DNA of 38,750 nucleotides from positions 1 through 38,750 of the forward strand of contig SYCI01000150.1 in NCBI GenBank assembly GCA_005787035.1, written 5' to 3'. The DNA is from Actinomycetota bacterium (lineage in GTDB: Bacteria; Actinomycetota; Acidimicrobiia; Acidimicrobiales; Ilumatobacteraceae). Below, one piece after another: positions 25,860-34,103 of the stretch; the first letter of the stretch is position 1; every line of letters begins with the position of its first letter. Under the pieces are notes generated by a model. It was not told the origin of the DNA. It saw nothing but the letters and a program-made list of their open reading frames with translations, and made no database searches. The translations under genes were made by a program, and so were the position numbers.

Positions 25860-26753
25860 ATGTCGTCTCTCGGCTTCGACGGAAGAGTTGCGATCATCAC
25901 CGGTGCCGGCGGCGGTCTCGGTCGGCAACACGCATTGCTCATGGCGAGTCGCGGCGCGCTGATCGTCGTGAACGACCTCGGTGGTTCGGTGGACGGCACG
26001 GGCTCGAGCGCCGCGGCGGCTCAGAAGGTGGTCGACGAGATCAAGGCCCTCGGTGGCGAGGCCGTCGCCGACACCAACTCGGTGGCCACACCCGAGGGCG
26101 GCGCGGCGATCGTGCAGACCGCGATCGATGCCTTCGGTCGCGTCGACATCGTCGTGAACAACGCCGGCATCCTTCGCGACAAGGCGTTCCACAACATGGA
26201 ACCCGATCTTTTGAATCCGGTTCTCGACGTCCACCTGAAGGGCGCGTTCTACGTCACGCGTCCGGCGTTCATCAAGATGCGCGAGCAGGGTTACGGCCGC
26301 ATCATCTCCACGTCGTCGGCCGCCGGTGTGTTCGGCAACTTCGGTCAGACCAACTACGGCGCGGCCAAGATGGGACTCGTCGGCTTCACCCGCGTCCTCG
26401 CCGTCGAGGGTGCCCGGAACAACATCAAGGCCAACGCCATCGCGCCGCTCGCCATGACGCGTATGACCGAGGACATCCTCGGCGGCTTGAAGGACAAACT
26501 CGATCCGGGTCTCGTGTCTCCGCTCGTTGCCTTCCTCGCGCACGAGGATTGTCCGGCTTCGGGACAACTCTTTTCGGTGGGTGGTGGACGAGTGGCCCAG
26601 GTGTTCCTCGGCGAAACGAACGGCTTCTACTCACCCACCCTCACCCCCGAGGACGTGCAGGCGAACTGGGGAACCATCACCGATCGCAACGGCTACGCAG
26701 TGCCCAACAACCTCGGCGAGGAAACCGCCCTCTTCCTGCCGTTCTTCAAGTGA
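25860..26753 (+). CDS. SDR family oxidoreductase (Hsd4A/MFE-2 dehydrogenase-like)
   Basis: VAIITGAGGGLGRQHALLMASRGALIVVNDLGGSVDGTG; NNAGILRDKAF; NYGAAKMGLVGF (YxxxK intact); CAGGAG before ATG. Confidence 0.94.
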   Translation: MSSLGFDGRVAIITGAGGGLGRQHALLMASRGALIVVNDLGGSVDGTGSSAAAAQKVVDEIKALGGEAVADTNSVATPEGGAAIVQTAIDAFGRVDIVVNNAGILRDKAFHNMEPDLLNPVLDVHLKGAFYVTRPAFIKMREQGYGRIISTSSAAGVFGNFGQTNYGAAKMGLVGFTRVLAVEGARNNIKANAIAPLAMTRMTEDILGGLKDKLDPGLVSPLVAFLAHEDCPASGQLFSVGGGRVAQVFLGETNGFYSPTLTPEDVQANWGTITDRNGYAVPNNLGEETALFLPFFK

Positions 26754-26755
26754 CC

Positions 26756-27874
26756 ATGATCAGCGTCGACGACTTCGCCGCCGAGGCCAAGGAGTGGCTG
26801 GTCGCGAACAAACATCTCGCGCCGCGTGATTACGGCGCGATCTGCCCACCCGATCTCGTCGACGAGGGTCTTCGCTGGCAGAAGCACCTCTACGCATCCG
26901 GTCGCGCCGGTATTCATTGGCCGGTCGAGGTCGGTGGACAGGGATTGACACCCGCCCATCAAGCGCAGTGGTTGTACGAGTGCGCACTAGCCGGTGTTCC
27001 GGGAGTCTTCAACATGGTCGGACTCGTCCTCGCCGGTGGAGCGATCATGAAGTTCGGCACCGAGGAGCACCGGACCCGCCACCTGCAGGCCACGCTGCGC
27101 GCCGATCACGTGTGGTGCCAGTTGTTCAGCGAACCCGGTGCGGGTAGCGACCTCGGATCGCTCAGCACGCGCGCCGAGCGCGACGGCGACCGTTACATCG
27201 TGAACGGGCAGAAGGTCTGGTGCTCGGGCGGCCGCTACAGCAACTGGGGAATCCTCATGGCTCGTACCGATCCGGAGGCACCCAAGCACGAAGGCATCTC
27301 TTTCTTCCTGCTCGACATGAGCCTGCCCGGTATCGAGATCCGGCCGCTCAAGCAGATGACCGGCGAGGCCGAGTTCGACGAGGTCTTCTTCACCGACGTC
27401 GAGGTGCCCGCCGAAGCACTCATCGGACCTCTGCACGGTGGTTGGGGTGTCGGCATGGCAGTGCTCACCTCCGAGCGCGGTCACATCGGCACGAGCGTCA
27501 TTTCACTCGAACGCCGACTCGAATCGATTTCGCGTCTGGCCGAAGGGCGCGACCTCACGTCGGTCGAGCGCCAGGAACTCACCACACTTCTCGCCAAGGG
27601 AATGGCGTACAAGGCGATGGCCCAGCGCCAGGGGCCGGTCGCTTCCACTGCGGCCTCGCTCATGAAACTCGGAATCACCGAGATGATGTTCGACACCAGC
27701 ATGTTGCGAGCCGACATTTCTGGTGCCGACGCAACGCTCGAAGGGCCCGATGCCTTCGGACTGCTCGCCGCACCCGGCGGACGTATCGCCGGTGGGACCA
27801 GCCAGGTCCAGCGCAACATCATCGGCGAACGACTCCTCGGATTACCTCGCGAACCTCGCCCCGAGAAGCACTGA
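26756..27874 (+). CDS. Acyl-CoA dehydrogenase
   Basis: WCQLFSEPGAGSDLGSLSTRAERDGDRYIVNGQKVWCSGGRYSNWGILMARTD; GGTSQVQRNIIGERLLGLPREPRPEKH; alternative GTG at 26750 overlaps SDR stop. Confidence 0.96.
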   Translation: MISVDDFAAEAKEWLVANKHLAPRDYGAICPPDLVDEGLRWQKHLYASGRAGIHWPVEVGGQGLTPAHQAQWLYECALAGVPGVFNMVGLVLAGGAIMKFGTEEHRTRHLQATLRADHVWCQLFSEPGAGSDLGSLSTRAERDGDRYIVNGQKVWCSGGRYSNWGILMARTDPEAPKHEGISFFLLDMSLPGIEIRPLKQMTGEAEFDEVFFTDVEVPAEALIGPLHGGWGVGMAVLTSERGHIGTSVISLERRLESISRLAEGRDLTSVERQELTTLLAKGMAYKAMAQRQGPVASTAASLMKLGITEMMFDTSMLRADISGADATLEGPDAFGLLAAPGGRIAGGTSQVQRNIIGERLLGLPREPRPEKH

Positions 27875-27910
27875 ATCCTCGCGGGCGGGCGGCTGATCCC
27901 CGAAAAACGC

Positions 27911-27941
27911 CCGTAGAATCGTCACTCTTCGTCATCTACGG
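27911..27941. repeat. 7-bp inverted repeat overlapping the -10-like box of the alpha/beta hydrolase-PAP2 operon
   Basis: CCGTAGA-N17-TCTACGG; TAGAAT at 27914-27919. Confidence 0.5.
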
Positions 27942-27975
27942 CCGATGTCCGGTTCGGCCCCTCGGAGAGAACCCC

Positions 27976-28818
27976 TTGAAAGTCGCATCAGCCAACGGCG
28001 TGAAAGTCGAGTTGCACGATCTCGGCGGCCATGGTCCGACCATGCTCATGTCGCATGCGAATGGCTTCCACGGCCTGTGCTGGTCGCCCGTCGCCGCGCA
28101 CCTGACGCGCCGCTTCCACTGTTACGCCCACGATCACCGCGGACACGGCGACACCGCACTGCCCAAGAACTGGAAGGTCGCCTGGGCCGGCTACGGCGCC
28201 GATGCCTCGGCCGCGGCCAACGCCGTCCGCGAAGACGGCGGCATCATCGGCGTCGGACACTCGATGGGTGGTGCCACTCTCCTGATGGCGGCCGTGAAGG
28301 ACCCATCGCTCTTCCGTGGACTTCTCGTGTACGAACCCATCGTTCCGCCGGCCGACCTCCGCTTGCCGGCCAACCGCCCGAACAACCTCGCCGACGGCGC
28401 CGCGCGCCGCAAAGCATCGTTCAAGAGTTTCGAGGACGCGATCGCGAACTACTCGGCCAAGATGCCGATGTCGTCGTTCGCCCCGGAAGCCCTCGAGGCC
28501 TACGTGCGCGGCGGATTCAAGAAGGGTGACGACGGTCAGGTGCATCTGAAGTGCGACCCGGCTCTCGAAGCCGAGAACTTCCGCAATCCGGTGGTGCCCA
28601 ACCTCTGGAAGAAGCTCGCCGATCTCACGATCCCGGTCTGGGTTTTGTCGGGCCATCCCGAGCCCTTCCAGCCGTCGGGTTGGGCCGAGGCCGTGGCCGA
28701 TCATCTGCCCAACGGAAAGCACATCGAGTACAGCGACCTCGACCACTTCGGACCGTTCGTCGATCCGGCCCGTATCGCCCGGATCATCGACACCTTCGCC
28801 GATACTCTCGAGCCCTGA
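27976..28818 (+). CDS. Alpha/beta hydrolase
   Basis: TTG start at 27976 (MKVASANGVKVELHDLGGHG) after GGAGAG; YAHDHRGHGDTALP; IGVGHSMGGATLLMAA. Confidence 0.88.
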   Translation: MKVASANGVKVELHDLGGHGPTMLMSHANGFHGLCWSPVAAHLTRRFHCYAHDHRGHGDTALPKNWKVAWAGYGADASAAANAVREDGGIIGVGHSMGGATLLMAAVKDPSLFRGLLVYEPIVPPADLRLPANRPNNLADGAARRKASFKSFEDAIANYSAKMPMSSFAPEALEAYVRGGFKKGDDGQVHLKCDPALEAENFRNPVVPNLWKKLADLTIPVWVLSGHPEPFQPSGWAEAVADHLPNGKHIEYSDLDHFGPFVDPARIARIIDTFADTLEP

Positions 28819-29384
28819 TGGCGGCAACGGTCGAGACACCCGGAACCGATTCGTTCGGTCCGAATGTCGCCCGCCTCGACGCCGCCCTCGATCGTCGACT
28901 CGAACCCTGGCGCGACTCCGAGTTGGCGAGTCGCGTGTTCACGGCCGCGAGTCATCTGGGTGACTGGAGCCTGATCTGGCACTTGGTCGGAGCCGCACGT
29001 GGGATCACGAGTGAGAAGCGGGCCGCCCAAGCCCTGGCCCTGTCGGCTCTTCTGGGTGCCGAATCGTTGATCGTCAACCAAGGCGTGAAGCGTCTCTTCA
29101 AACGTGAACGCCCGACCGAGAGCGGTGACGACCGTTTCGACGTTCGTACTCCTTCCACGTCGAGTTTCCCGAGCGGACACGCGAGTGCGGCGGCCTTCGC
29201 GGCCACGGTGCTCACGACTCTCGACGGCAAGAAGTCGGCACCGCTCTGGTTCGGCCTGGCCACCGTCGTCGGAACGAGCCGTGCCTTCGTTCGCATCCAC
29301 CATGCATCCGATGTGATCGGCGGTGCCGCCGTGGGTGTCGGTCTCGGACTCCTCGCCCGCCCACTCGTCAAGAAACTTCGTTAG
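28818..29384 (+). CDS. PAP2 superfamily phosphatase
   Basis: QGVKRLFKRERPTE; TSSFPSGHASAAAFAATVL; SRAFVRIHHASDVIGGAAVGVGLG; TGATG overlap with upstream gene. Confidence 0.93.
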   Translation: MAATVETPGTDSFGPNVARLDAALDRRLEPWRDSELASRVFTAASHLGDWSLIWHLVGAARGITSEKRAAQALALSALLGAESLIVNQGVKRLFKRERPTESGDDRFDVRTPSTSSFPSGHASAAAFAATVLTTLDGKKSAPLWFGLATVVGTSRAFVRIHHASDVIGGAAVGVGLGLLARPLVKKLR

Positions 29385-29394
29385 GGAGGTTCCC

Positions 29395-29994
29395 ATGACC
29401 CGTCGATTCGCCATCACGTGGGACTACCGCTGCCCCTACGGCCGGATCGCCCACGATCACGTGGCCACCGGACTTCTCGCCGGCGCCGACTGGGACGTGA
29501 CTTTCCTCCCCTTCTGTCTGGGTCAGTCGCATGTGGAGCCCGGCATGCCCGACGTGTGGGACGCCCCCGAATCCGACTCGGGCCTTCTCGCGCTTCAGGT
29601 GGGAGTCGCAGTGCGCGACAACCAACCGCACGCGTTCGTCCCGCTGCACCACGCGCTGTACGAGTTCAAGCATGCGCTCGGCGGCAACATCCGCGACCGC
29701 GCGTCACTGGCCAAAGTGCTGGAGGGCAGCGGCCTCGACCCGGAGGCCGTGTTCGCCGAGGTCGATTCGGGTCGTCCGCTCGCCACCATCGCCGAAGAAC
29801 ACACTCGCTACGCGACATCGCATCACGTCTGGGGTGTGCCGGTCTTCGTGGTCGACGACAAGGCGGTCTTCGTACGTCTGCTCGATCGCGCCGACGGAGA
29901 CGAAGCCCTCGCCATTCACACCATCGAGCGCATCCTCGACAACATCGACTGGCCGATCCTGAACGAGTTCAAGCACACGTCGGTTCCCCGCTGA
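29395..29994 (+). CDS. DsbA-family (thioredoxin-fold) protein
   Basis: AITWDYRCPYGRIAHDHVATGL...HHVWGVPVFVVDDKAVFVRLLDR; GGGAGG SD before ATG. Confidence 0.78.
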   Translation: MTRRFAITWDYRCPYGRIAHDHVATGLLAGADWDVTFLPFCLGQSHVEPGMPDVWDAPESDSGLLALQVGVAVRDNQPHAFVPLHHALYEFKHALGGNIRDRASLAKVLEGSGLDPEAVFAEVDSGRPLATIAEEHTRYATSHHVWGVPVFVVDDKAVFVRLLDRADGDEALAIHTIERILDNIDWPILNEFKHTSVPR

Positions 29995-31194
29995 TCAATC
30001 GCGCGGAACGGCACTTGGTTCGTCGCGACGCACCCGCAAGTCGGCCACGACCGATCCATCGGGATTCTCCACGACGAGTCCGACCTTCACACTGAACGCT
30101 TCATTGGTGAAGACGGCCGTCGTCGACTGCGTGGCGATGAGTTCGCCGATGGTCGACCGCATCAACACCGATGGTCGTTCGTTCCAGGGTCGATCGGCCG
30201 TGTCAACCACATGGACCACCACGCCCGAACGAACGAGATGATCGTTGTCGGCGCGATCGGCCACCAATTCGACCGTCGCGAATCGTCCCGAACCGAGTGC
30301 GATCACCAGGATGCGAGGGCGACCGCGCTGGGCCATCGAATCGGTGGATGCGATCGGCACGGCGTCGGTCCATTCGCCGGCCGGTCGAGCCGCCCAGTCG
30401 AGAACCAGAACTTCATCGTCTTCGAACCAACCCGACATCAGCGCGTCGAGGGCCAACACGCCCGGGGCGTGGCGTCGCTCGGGGTCGATCCGTCGCGGCG
30501 CGTCGCTGGCACTCATCACGTCGTACGGACTGTCGTAGAGATGACCGCCGGCCGCTGCGCCCTCGACGGTGGAGCTGTGCGACCAACCGAGTGCATGACC
30601 GAGCTCGTGCTCGACGAGATCGAGAGCCGGTGAACCTTCCCATCCGGGCAGGAAGTCCGCCGCACCGACGAACACCGCCCGACCCGACTCACGCGCCGCG
30701 CACGGCTGCGCACATCGTTCGCCGACCCGACCCCAACCGCCGGGCCCGTCCGGGCGCAGCGGAGCGGTGGCCACCACGAGTACTCCTGTTGGATCGTCGG
30801 TCAGCGTTGCGAGCGCGCGCTCGACACACGTCGTCGAGTCACCAGCGGTGTCCACCTCGACGTCGCCCGCGATCACGAACTCGGGTCGGTAATCACCCTG
30901 GGACCAACGGTCGAAATAATCACTGACCGGTTCGAGCCAGCCGACGAGATCCGATGACGTCGCCGTCAGGCGCGTGGTGTCGGGGGCGAATTCGTCGACA
31001 TTGGTGTCGAGGGGAATCCGACACCGGACGACCGCCCACACATCGGAACCACGACCGAGGCTTCCCCAATCACCGGACGGTCGGAGTGACGTGACGATCT
31101 CGGCCGACCCGCCGAACGGTTTCTCGGGTGACCCGCAGCCCGCGACCACCATGAACGCGCCGGCCAGAACGGCGATCACTTCTTTCCTCACCAC
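29995..31194 (-). CDS. Predicted secreted metzincin-type zinc metalloprotease lipoprotein
   Basis: Lipobox VVAGC; HELGHALGWSHSS (HExxHxxGxxHS); YDVMSASD Met-turn-like; start GTG 31194 or 31191. Confidence 0.8.
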   Translation of the reverse strand: MVRKEVIAVLAGAFMVVAGCGSPEKPFGGSAEIVTSLRPSGDWGSLGRGSDVWAVVRCRIPLDTNVDEFAPDTTRLTATSSDLVGWLEPVSDYFDRWSQGDYRPEFVIAGDVEVDTAGDSTTCVERALATLTDDPTGVLVVATAPLRPDGPGGWGRVGERCAQPCAARESGRAVFVGAADFLPGWEGSPALDLVEHELGHALGWSHSSTVEGAAAGGHLYDSPYDVMSASDAPRRIDPERRHAPGVLALDALMSGWFEDDEVLVLDWAARPAGEWTDAVPIASTDSMAQRGRPRILVIALGSGRFATVELVADRADNDHLVRSGVVVHVVDTADRPWNERPSVLMRSTIGELIATQSTTAVFTNEAFSVKVGLVVENPDGSVVADLRVRRDEPSAVPRD

Positions 31195-31199
31195 TCGAG

Positions 31200-31209
31200 A
31201 CCGTAGCCT
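31200..31209. promoter_or_regulatory. Overlapping divergent -10 boxes (TACGGT on minus, TAGCCT on plus)
   Basis: ACCGTAGCCT: minus -10 at 31205-31200 and plus -10 at 31204-31209 share TA at 31204-31205. Confidence 0.6.
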
Positions 31210-31215
31210 TGCGCC

Positions 31216-32655
31216 GTGGCGCAGGAGATTCTCTTCGATCGCAAGATGTCCGACGCCGAGGGTCTCATGTGGCGACTCGAGAAAGACCCCTATCTCTCGT
31301 CGACTTTCGCCAACCTCTCGGTGCTCGATCGCTCACCCGACTTCGACCGGCTGCGTCGCCGCATGGAGCGGGCCGTCATCGCCATTCCCCGTTTGCGTCA
31401 ACGCGTTCAATCGTCCCCGGCCAACATCACCCCGCCGATCTGGGTGGACGACCCCGACTTCGACATCGACTACCACGTCCGCCGCGTCGCGCTGCCAGCA
31501 CCGGGGACCATGCGCCAGATGCTCGATCTGGCGACCCTCGTCATGAACGATCCCTTCGACCGCACCCGCCCGCTGTGGCAATTCGTGGTGATCGAAGGCC
31601 TCGAGGACGGACGGGCCGTCCTCGTCGAGAAGTTGCACCACACCATCGCCGACGGTGAGGGCAGCGTTCAGTTGTCGTTGCAGTTCTTCGATTTCGAGCG
31701 CGATGCTCCTGAGCCTCCGGCGCTCACGTACGACGGTTCGCAAGCGGAACTCGAGATGTCGATGCTCCACAACGACCTCTGGCGCGATCTGCTCTCGGGC
31801 TCACTCAAGTTTCCGCTCACCATGGTGCGCCAAATCCGCGATCTCATCGCCGACCCGGGCCAGATACCGAGCCATGGCGCCTCTACGATCGACATGTTGC
31901 GCACCGGCTTCGGACAACTCACCGATGTCGACCCGGCTCGCTCACCACTCTGGCGCGAACGCTCGGTGCGTCGCCGGCTCGAAGTCTTGCGCGCTCCGTT
32001 CGTGGACGTTCGCGACGCCGCCCGGCGCCTCGGAGGCACGCTGAACACCGCCCTGCTGACCGCGGCCAGTGAGGCCGCCGGTCGGTACCACCGCGAGCTC
32101 GGACAACCAGTCGACGAATTGCGCGCCTCCATGGCGATCTCGACCCGTAAGACCAACCCCGCCGATGGATCGTCAGCGAATGCTTTCTCGTTGGCCCGCA
32201 TGCTCGTACCCACGAACGACATGGCTCTCGTGGAGCGTTTCGAACGGATTCGGACGATCACCGATCAAGCCGCCGGGACCTCAGCCGGCGCCCTCGGGGC
32301 CGTGGCCAGCCTCGCGAGCAACCTTCCGACAGCGATCCTGACCCGCGTGGCCCGGATGCAATCACAAACCGTCGACTTCGCGACCTCGAACGTGAAGGGC
32401 ACTCCGTTGCCGGTCTACGTGGCCGGTTCGGAGATCGTGCACAACTTCCCGATCGGTCCGCTCGGTGGCGTGGCGTTCAATTTGACGCTTCTCTCCCACG
32501 TCGGGAGCCTGGACATGGGACTCAATCTCGACCCGGCATCGATCGCCCGGCCCGAATTGTTGCGCGACTGTCTGGAGTCGGTGTTCGGTGAACTCGCTTC
32601 GGCTACGCCCGCGAAGAAGTCAAGAGGTTCCGGACGTCGAGCAGCAGGTCGCTGA
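31216..32655 (+). CDS. Wax ester synthase/diacylglycerol acyltransferase (WS/DGAT) family O-acyltransferase
   Basis: LVEKLHHTIADGEGSVQL (HHxxxDG); NVKGTPLPVYVAGSEIVHNFPIGPLGGVAFNLTLLSH. Confidence 0.93.
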   Translation: MAQEILFDRKMSDAEGLMWRLEKDPYLSSTFANLSVLDRSPDFDRLRRRMERAVIAIPRLRQRVQSSPANITPPIWVDDPDFDIDYHVRRVALPAPGTMRQMLDLATLVMNDPFDRTRPLWQFVVIEGLEDGRAVLVEKLHHTIADGEGSVQLSLQFFDFERDAPEPPALTYDGSQAELEMSMLHNDLWRDLLSGSLKFPLTMVRQIRDLIADPGQIPSHGASTIDMLRTGFGQLTDVDPARSPLWRERSVRRRLEVLRAPFVDVRDAARRLGGTLNTALLTAASEAAGRYHRELGQPVDELRASMAISTRKTNPADGSSANAFSLARMLVPTNDMALVERFERIRTITDQAAGTSAGALGAVASLASNLPTAILTRVARMQSQTVDFATSNVKGTPLPVYVAGSEIVHNFPIGPLGGVAFNLTLLSHVGSLDMGLNLDPASIARPELLRDCLESVFGELASATPAKKSRGSGRRAAGR

Positions 32656-32788
32656 CCTCGCTCGACGACACCAGTTCACGCTTCACCATCTGCGAGAGAG
32701 CCCGATCGATGAGCACGAGAGCCTCGGCAACGACATCGTGGGCCACTTCTTCGACCATCAACGGTTCTACGACCTGGGTGCTCGTCAT
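32603..32788 (-). CDS. Small acidic protein of 61 aa, unknown function, overlapping the 3' end of the WS/DGAT gene antisense
   Basis: MTSTQVVEPLMVEEVAHDVVAEALVLIDRALSQMVKRELVSSSEVSDLLLDVRNLLTSSRA; SD AGGAGA 6 nt before ATG. Confidence 0.6.
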   Translation of the reverse strand: MTSTQVVEPLMVEEVAHDVVAEALVLIDRALSQMVKRELVSSSEVSDLLLDVRNLLTSSRA

Positions 32789-32828
32789 CGCTGTCTCCTG
32801 AATGCTCACTCGGTACCGGACGACCGGA

Positions 32829-32847
32829 TTACCTCCCCCGAAGGTAA
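32829..32847. repeat. 6-bp inverted repeat upstream of the 61-aa small protein gene
   Basis: TTACCT-N7-AGGTAA; minus-strand TACCTT (32846-32841) within it could be a -10. Confidence 0.5.
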
Positions 32848-32974
32848 CGCAGGCAATCGTCGCGCATGTGCATCGTAATGGGGTGGATCTTCGGAGATTC
32901 GGCGGGTGACGAGCCGCGCGCCACACCGAAACCGCCGCCCCCGGTGGTAGGGGTCCGGCGCGATCGCCACCGAA

Positions 32975-32980
32975 TACGCT
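32975..32980 (+). promoter_or_regulatory. -10 box TACGCT, leaderless start of SDR gene
   Basis: TACGCT-cgggcc-ATG, 6-nt spacer. Confidence 0.6.
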
Positions 32981-32986
32981 CGGGCC

Positions 32987-33796
32987 ATGGAGTTCCCGGC
33001 TTCGCGCATCGTGGTCACGGGTGCGGCCGGTGGAATCGGTGCCGCGCTCGCCCGTCGGTTCCATGCCCTCGGGGCCCGGGTGGTTCTGTCTGATCTCCAC
33101 GAAGGTGCCATCACCCGTATCGCCGCCGAACTCGAAGCGCATCGACCCGATTCCGCGTTCGCCTGCGCGGCCGACATCGGTACCGAGGACGGCAACCGCG
33201 CCCTCGTCGAAACTTCTCGACGGCTCCTCGGTGGTATCGATCTCTTCTTCGCCAACGCCGGAGTGGGTACCGGAGGTTTCGTGGAGGCCACGAGCGAACC
33301 CGAATGGGATCTGGCTTTCGACGTGAACATCCATGCGCACCGGTGGGCGGCCAAGTATCTGCTTCCCGAGTGGCTCGAACGAGGTTCGGGATACTTCTGT
33401 TCCACCGCGTCGGCCGCCGGACTCCTGAGCCAGATCGGATCGGCCCCTTATTCGGTGACCAAACACGCCGCCGTGGCCTTCGCCGAGTGGATGTCGATCT
33501 CGTACGGCGATCGCGGCGTACGGGTGAGTTGTCTGTGCCCGCAAGGGGTCAACACCAACATGTTGAACGGCGGTGATCTCGGCGAGAACGGGGCGACCAA
33601 CGTGGTGCGCGCGGCGGGTGAAGTCCTCGAACCCGAGTACGTCGCCGGGTTCGTGGCCGAGGCGATTGCGTCCGAAACCTTCTTGATCCTGCCCCACCCC
33701 CAGGTCGCCGACTTCGAACAGCGCAAGGCGGCCGATCGCGGACGATGGCTGGCCGGCATGCGCAAACTCCAGGCGCGAGTTCTCGGCGAACTCTGA
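32987..33796 (+). CDS. SDR family oxidoreductase
   Basis: IVVTGAAGGIGAALARRFHALGARVVLSDL; FANAGVGTGGF; STASAAGLLSQIGSAPYSVTKHAAVAFAEW. Confidence 0.94.
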   Translation: MEFPASRIVVTGAAGGIGAALARRFHALGARVVLSDLHEGAITRIAAELEAHRPDSAFACAADIGTEDGNRALVETSRRLLGGIDLFFANAGVGTGGFVEATSEPEWDLAFDVNIHAHRWAAKYLLPEWLERGSGYFCSTASAAGLLSQIGSAPYSVTKHAAVAFAEWMSISYGDRGVRVSCLCPQGVNTNMLNGGDLGENGATNVVRAAGEVLEPEYVAGFVAEAIASETFLILPHPQVADFEQRKAADRGRWLAGMRKLQARVLGEL

Positions 33797-33800
33797 TCGC

Positions 33801-34085
33801 ATGCCCCCCAAACCCACGGCCGAACAGAGCGAGGTGTTGCGCCGTATCGGTCTGCGCCCCGGTGAAGCCGTGCGTTTCCGACGGGCCGATCGCGGACGCT
33901 GGCAAGAAGGTCGGATCTCGTGGGTCGAGCGCGACGGAAGCATCACGGTGCACGACTCGCACGGTGGGGCGCGGTCGCTTCGGCCCGAACGACTCGAAGT
34001 GAAGCGACCCGGCAAGCGCGGACGTGATCGGTGGTGCCCGGTCACCGAGGTCGCGGTCACCTGGGAGCAACTCACGCTCTTTTGA
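33801..34085 (+). CDS. Conserved-looking small protein of 94 aa with C-terminal beta-clamp-like motif QLTLF
   Basis: MPPKPTAEQSEVLRRIGLRPGEAVRFRRADRGRWQEGRISWVERDGSITVHDSHGGARSLRPERLEVKRPGKRGRDRWCPVTEVAVTWEQLTLF; 4 nt after the SDR stop. Confidence 0.72.
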   Translation: MPPKPTAEQSEVLRRIGLRPGEAVRFRRADRGRWQEGRISWVERDGSITVHDSHGGARSLRPERLEVKRPGKRGRDRWCPVTEVAVTWEQLTLF

Positions 34086-34103
34086 CCGGCTACGGTCGTC
34101 GAC

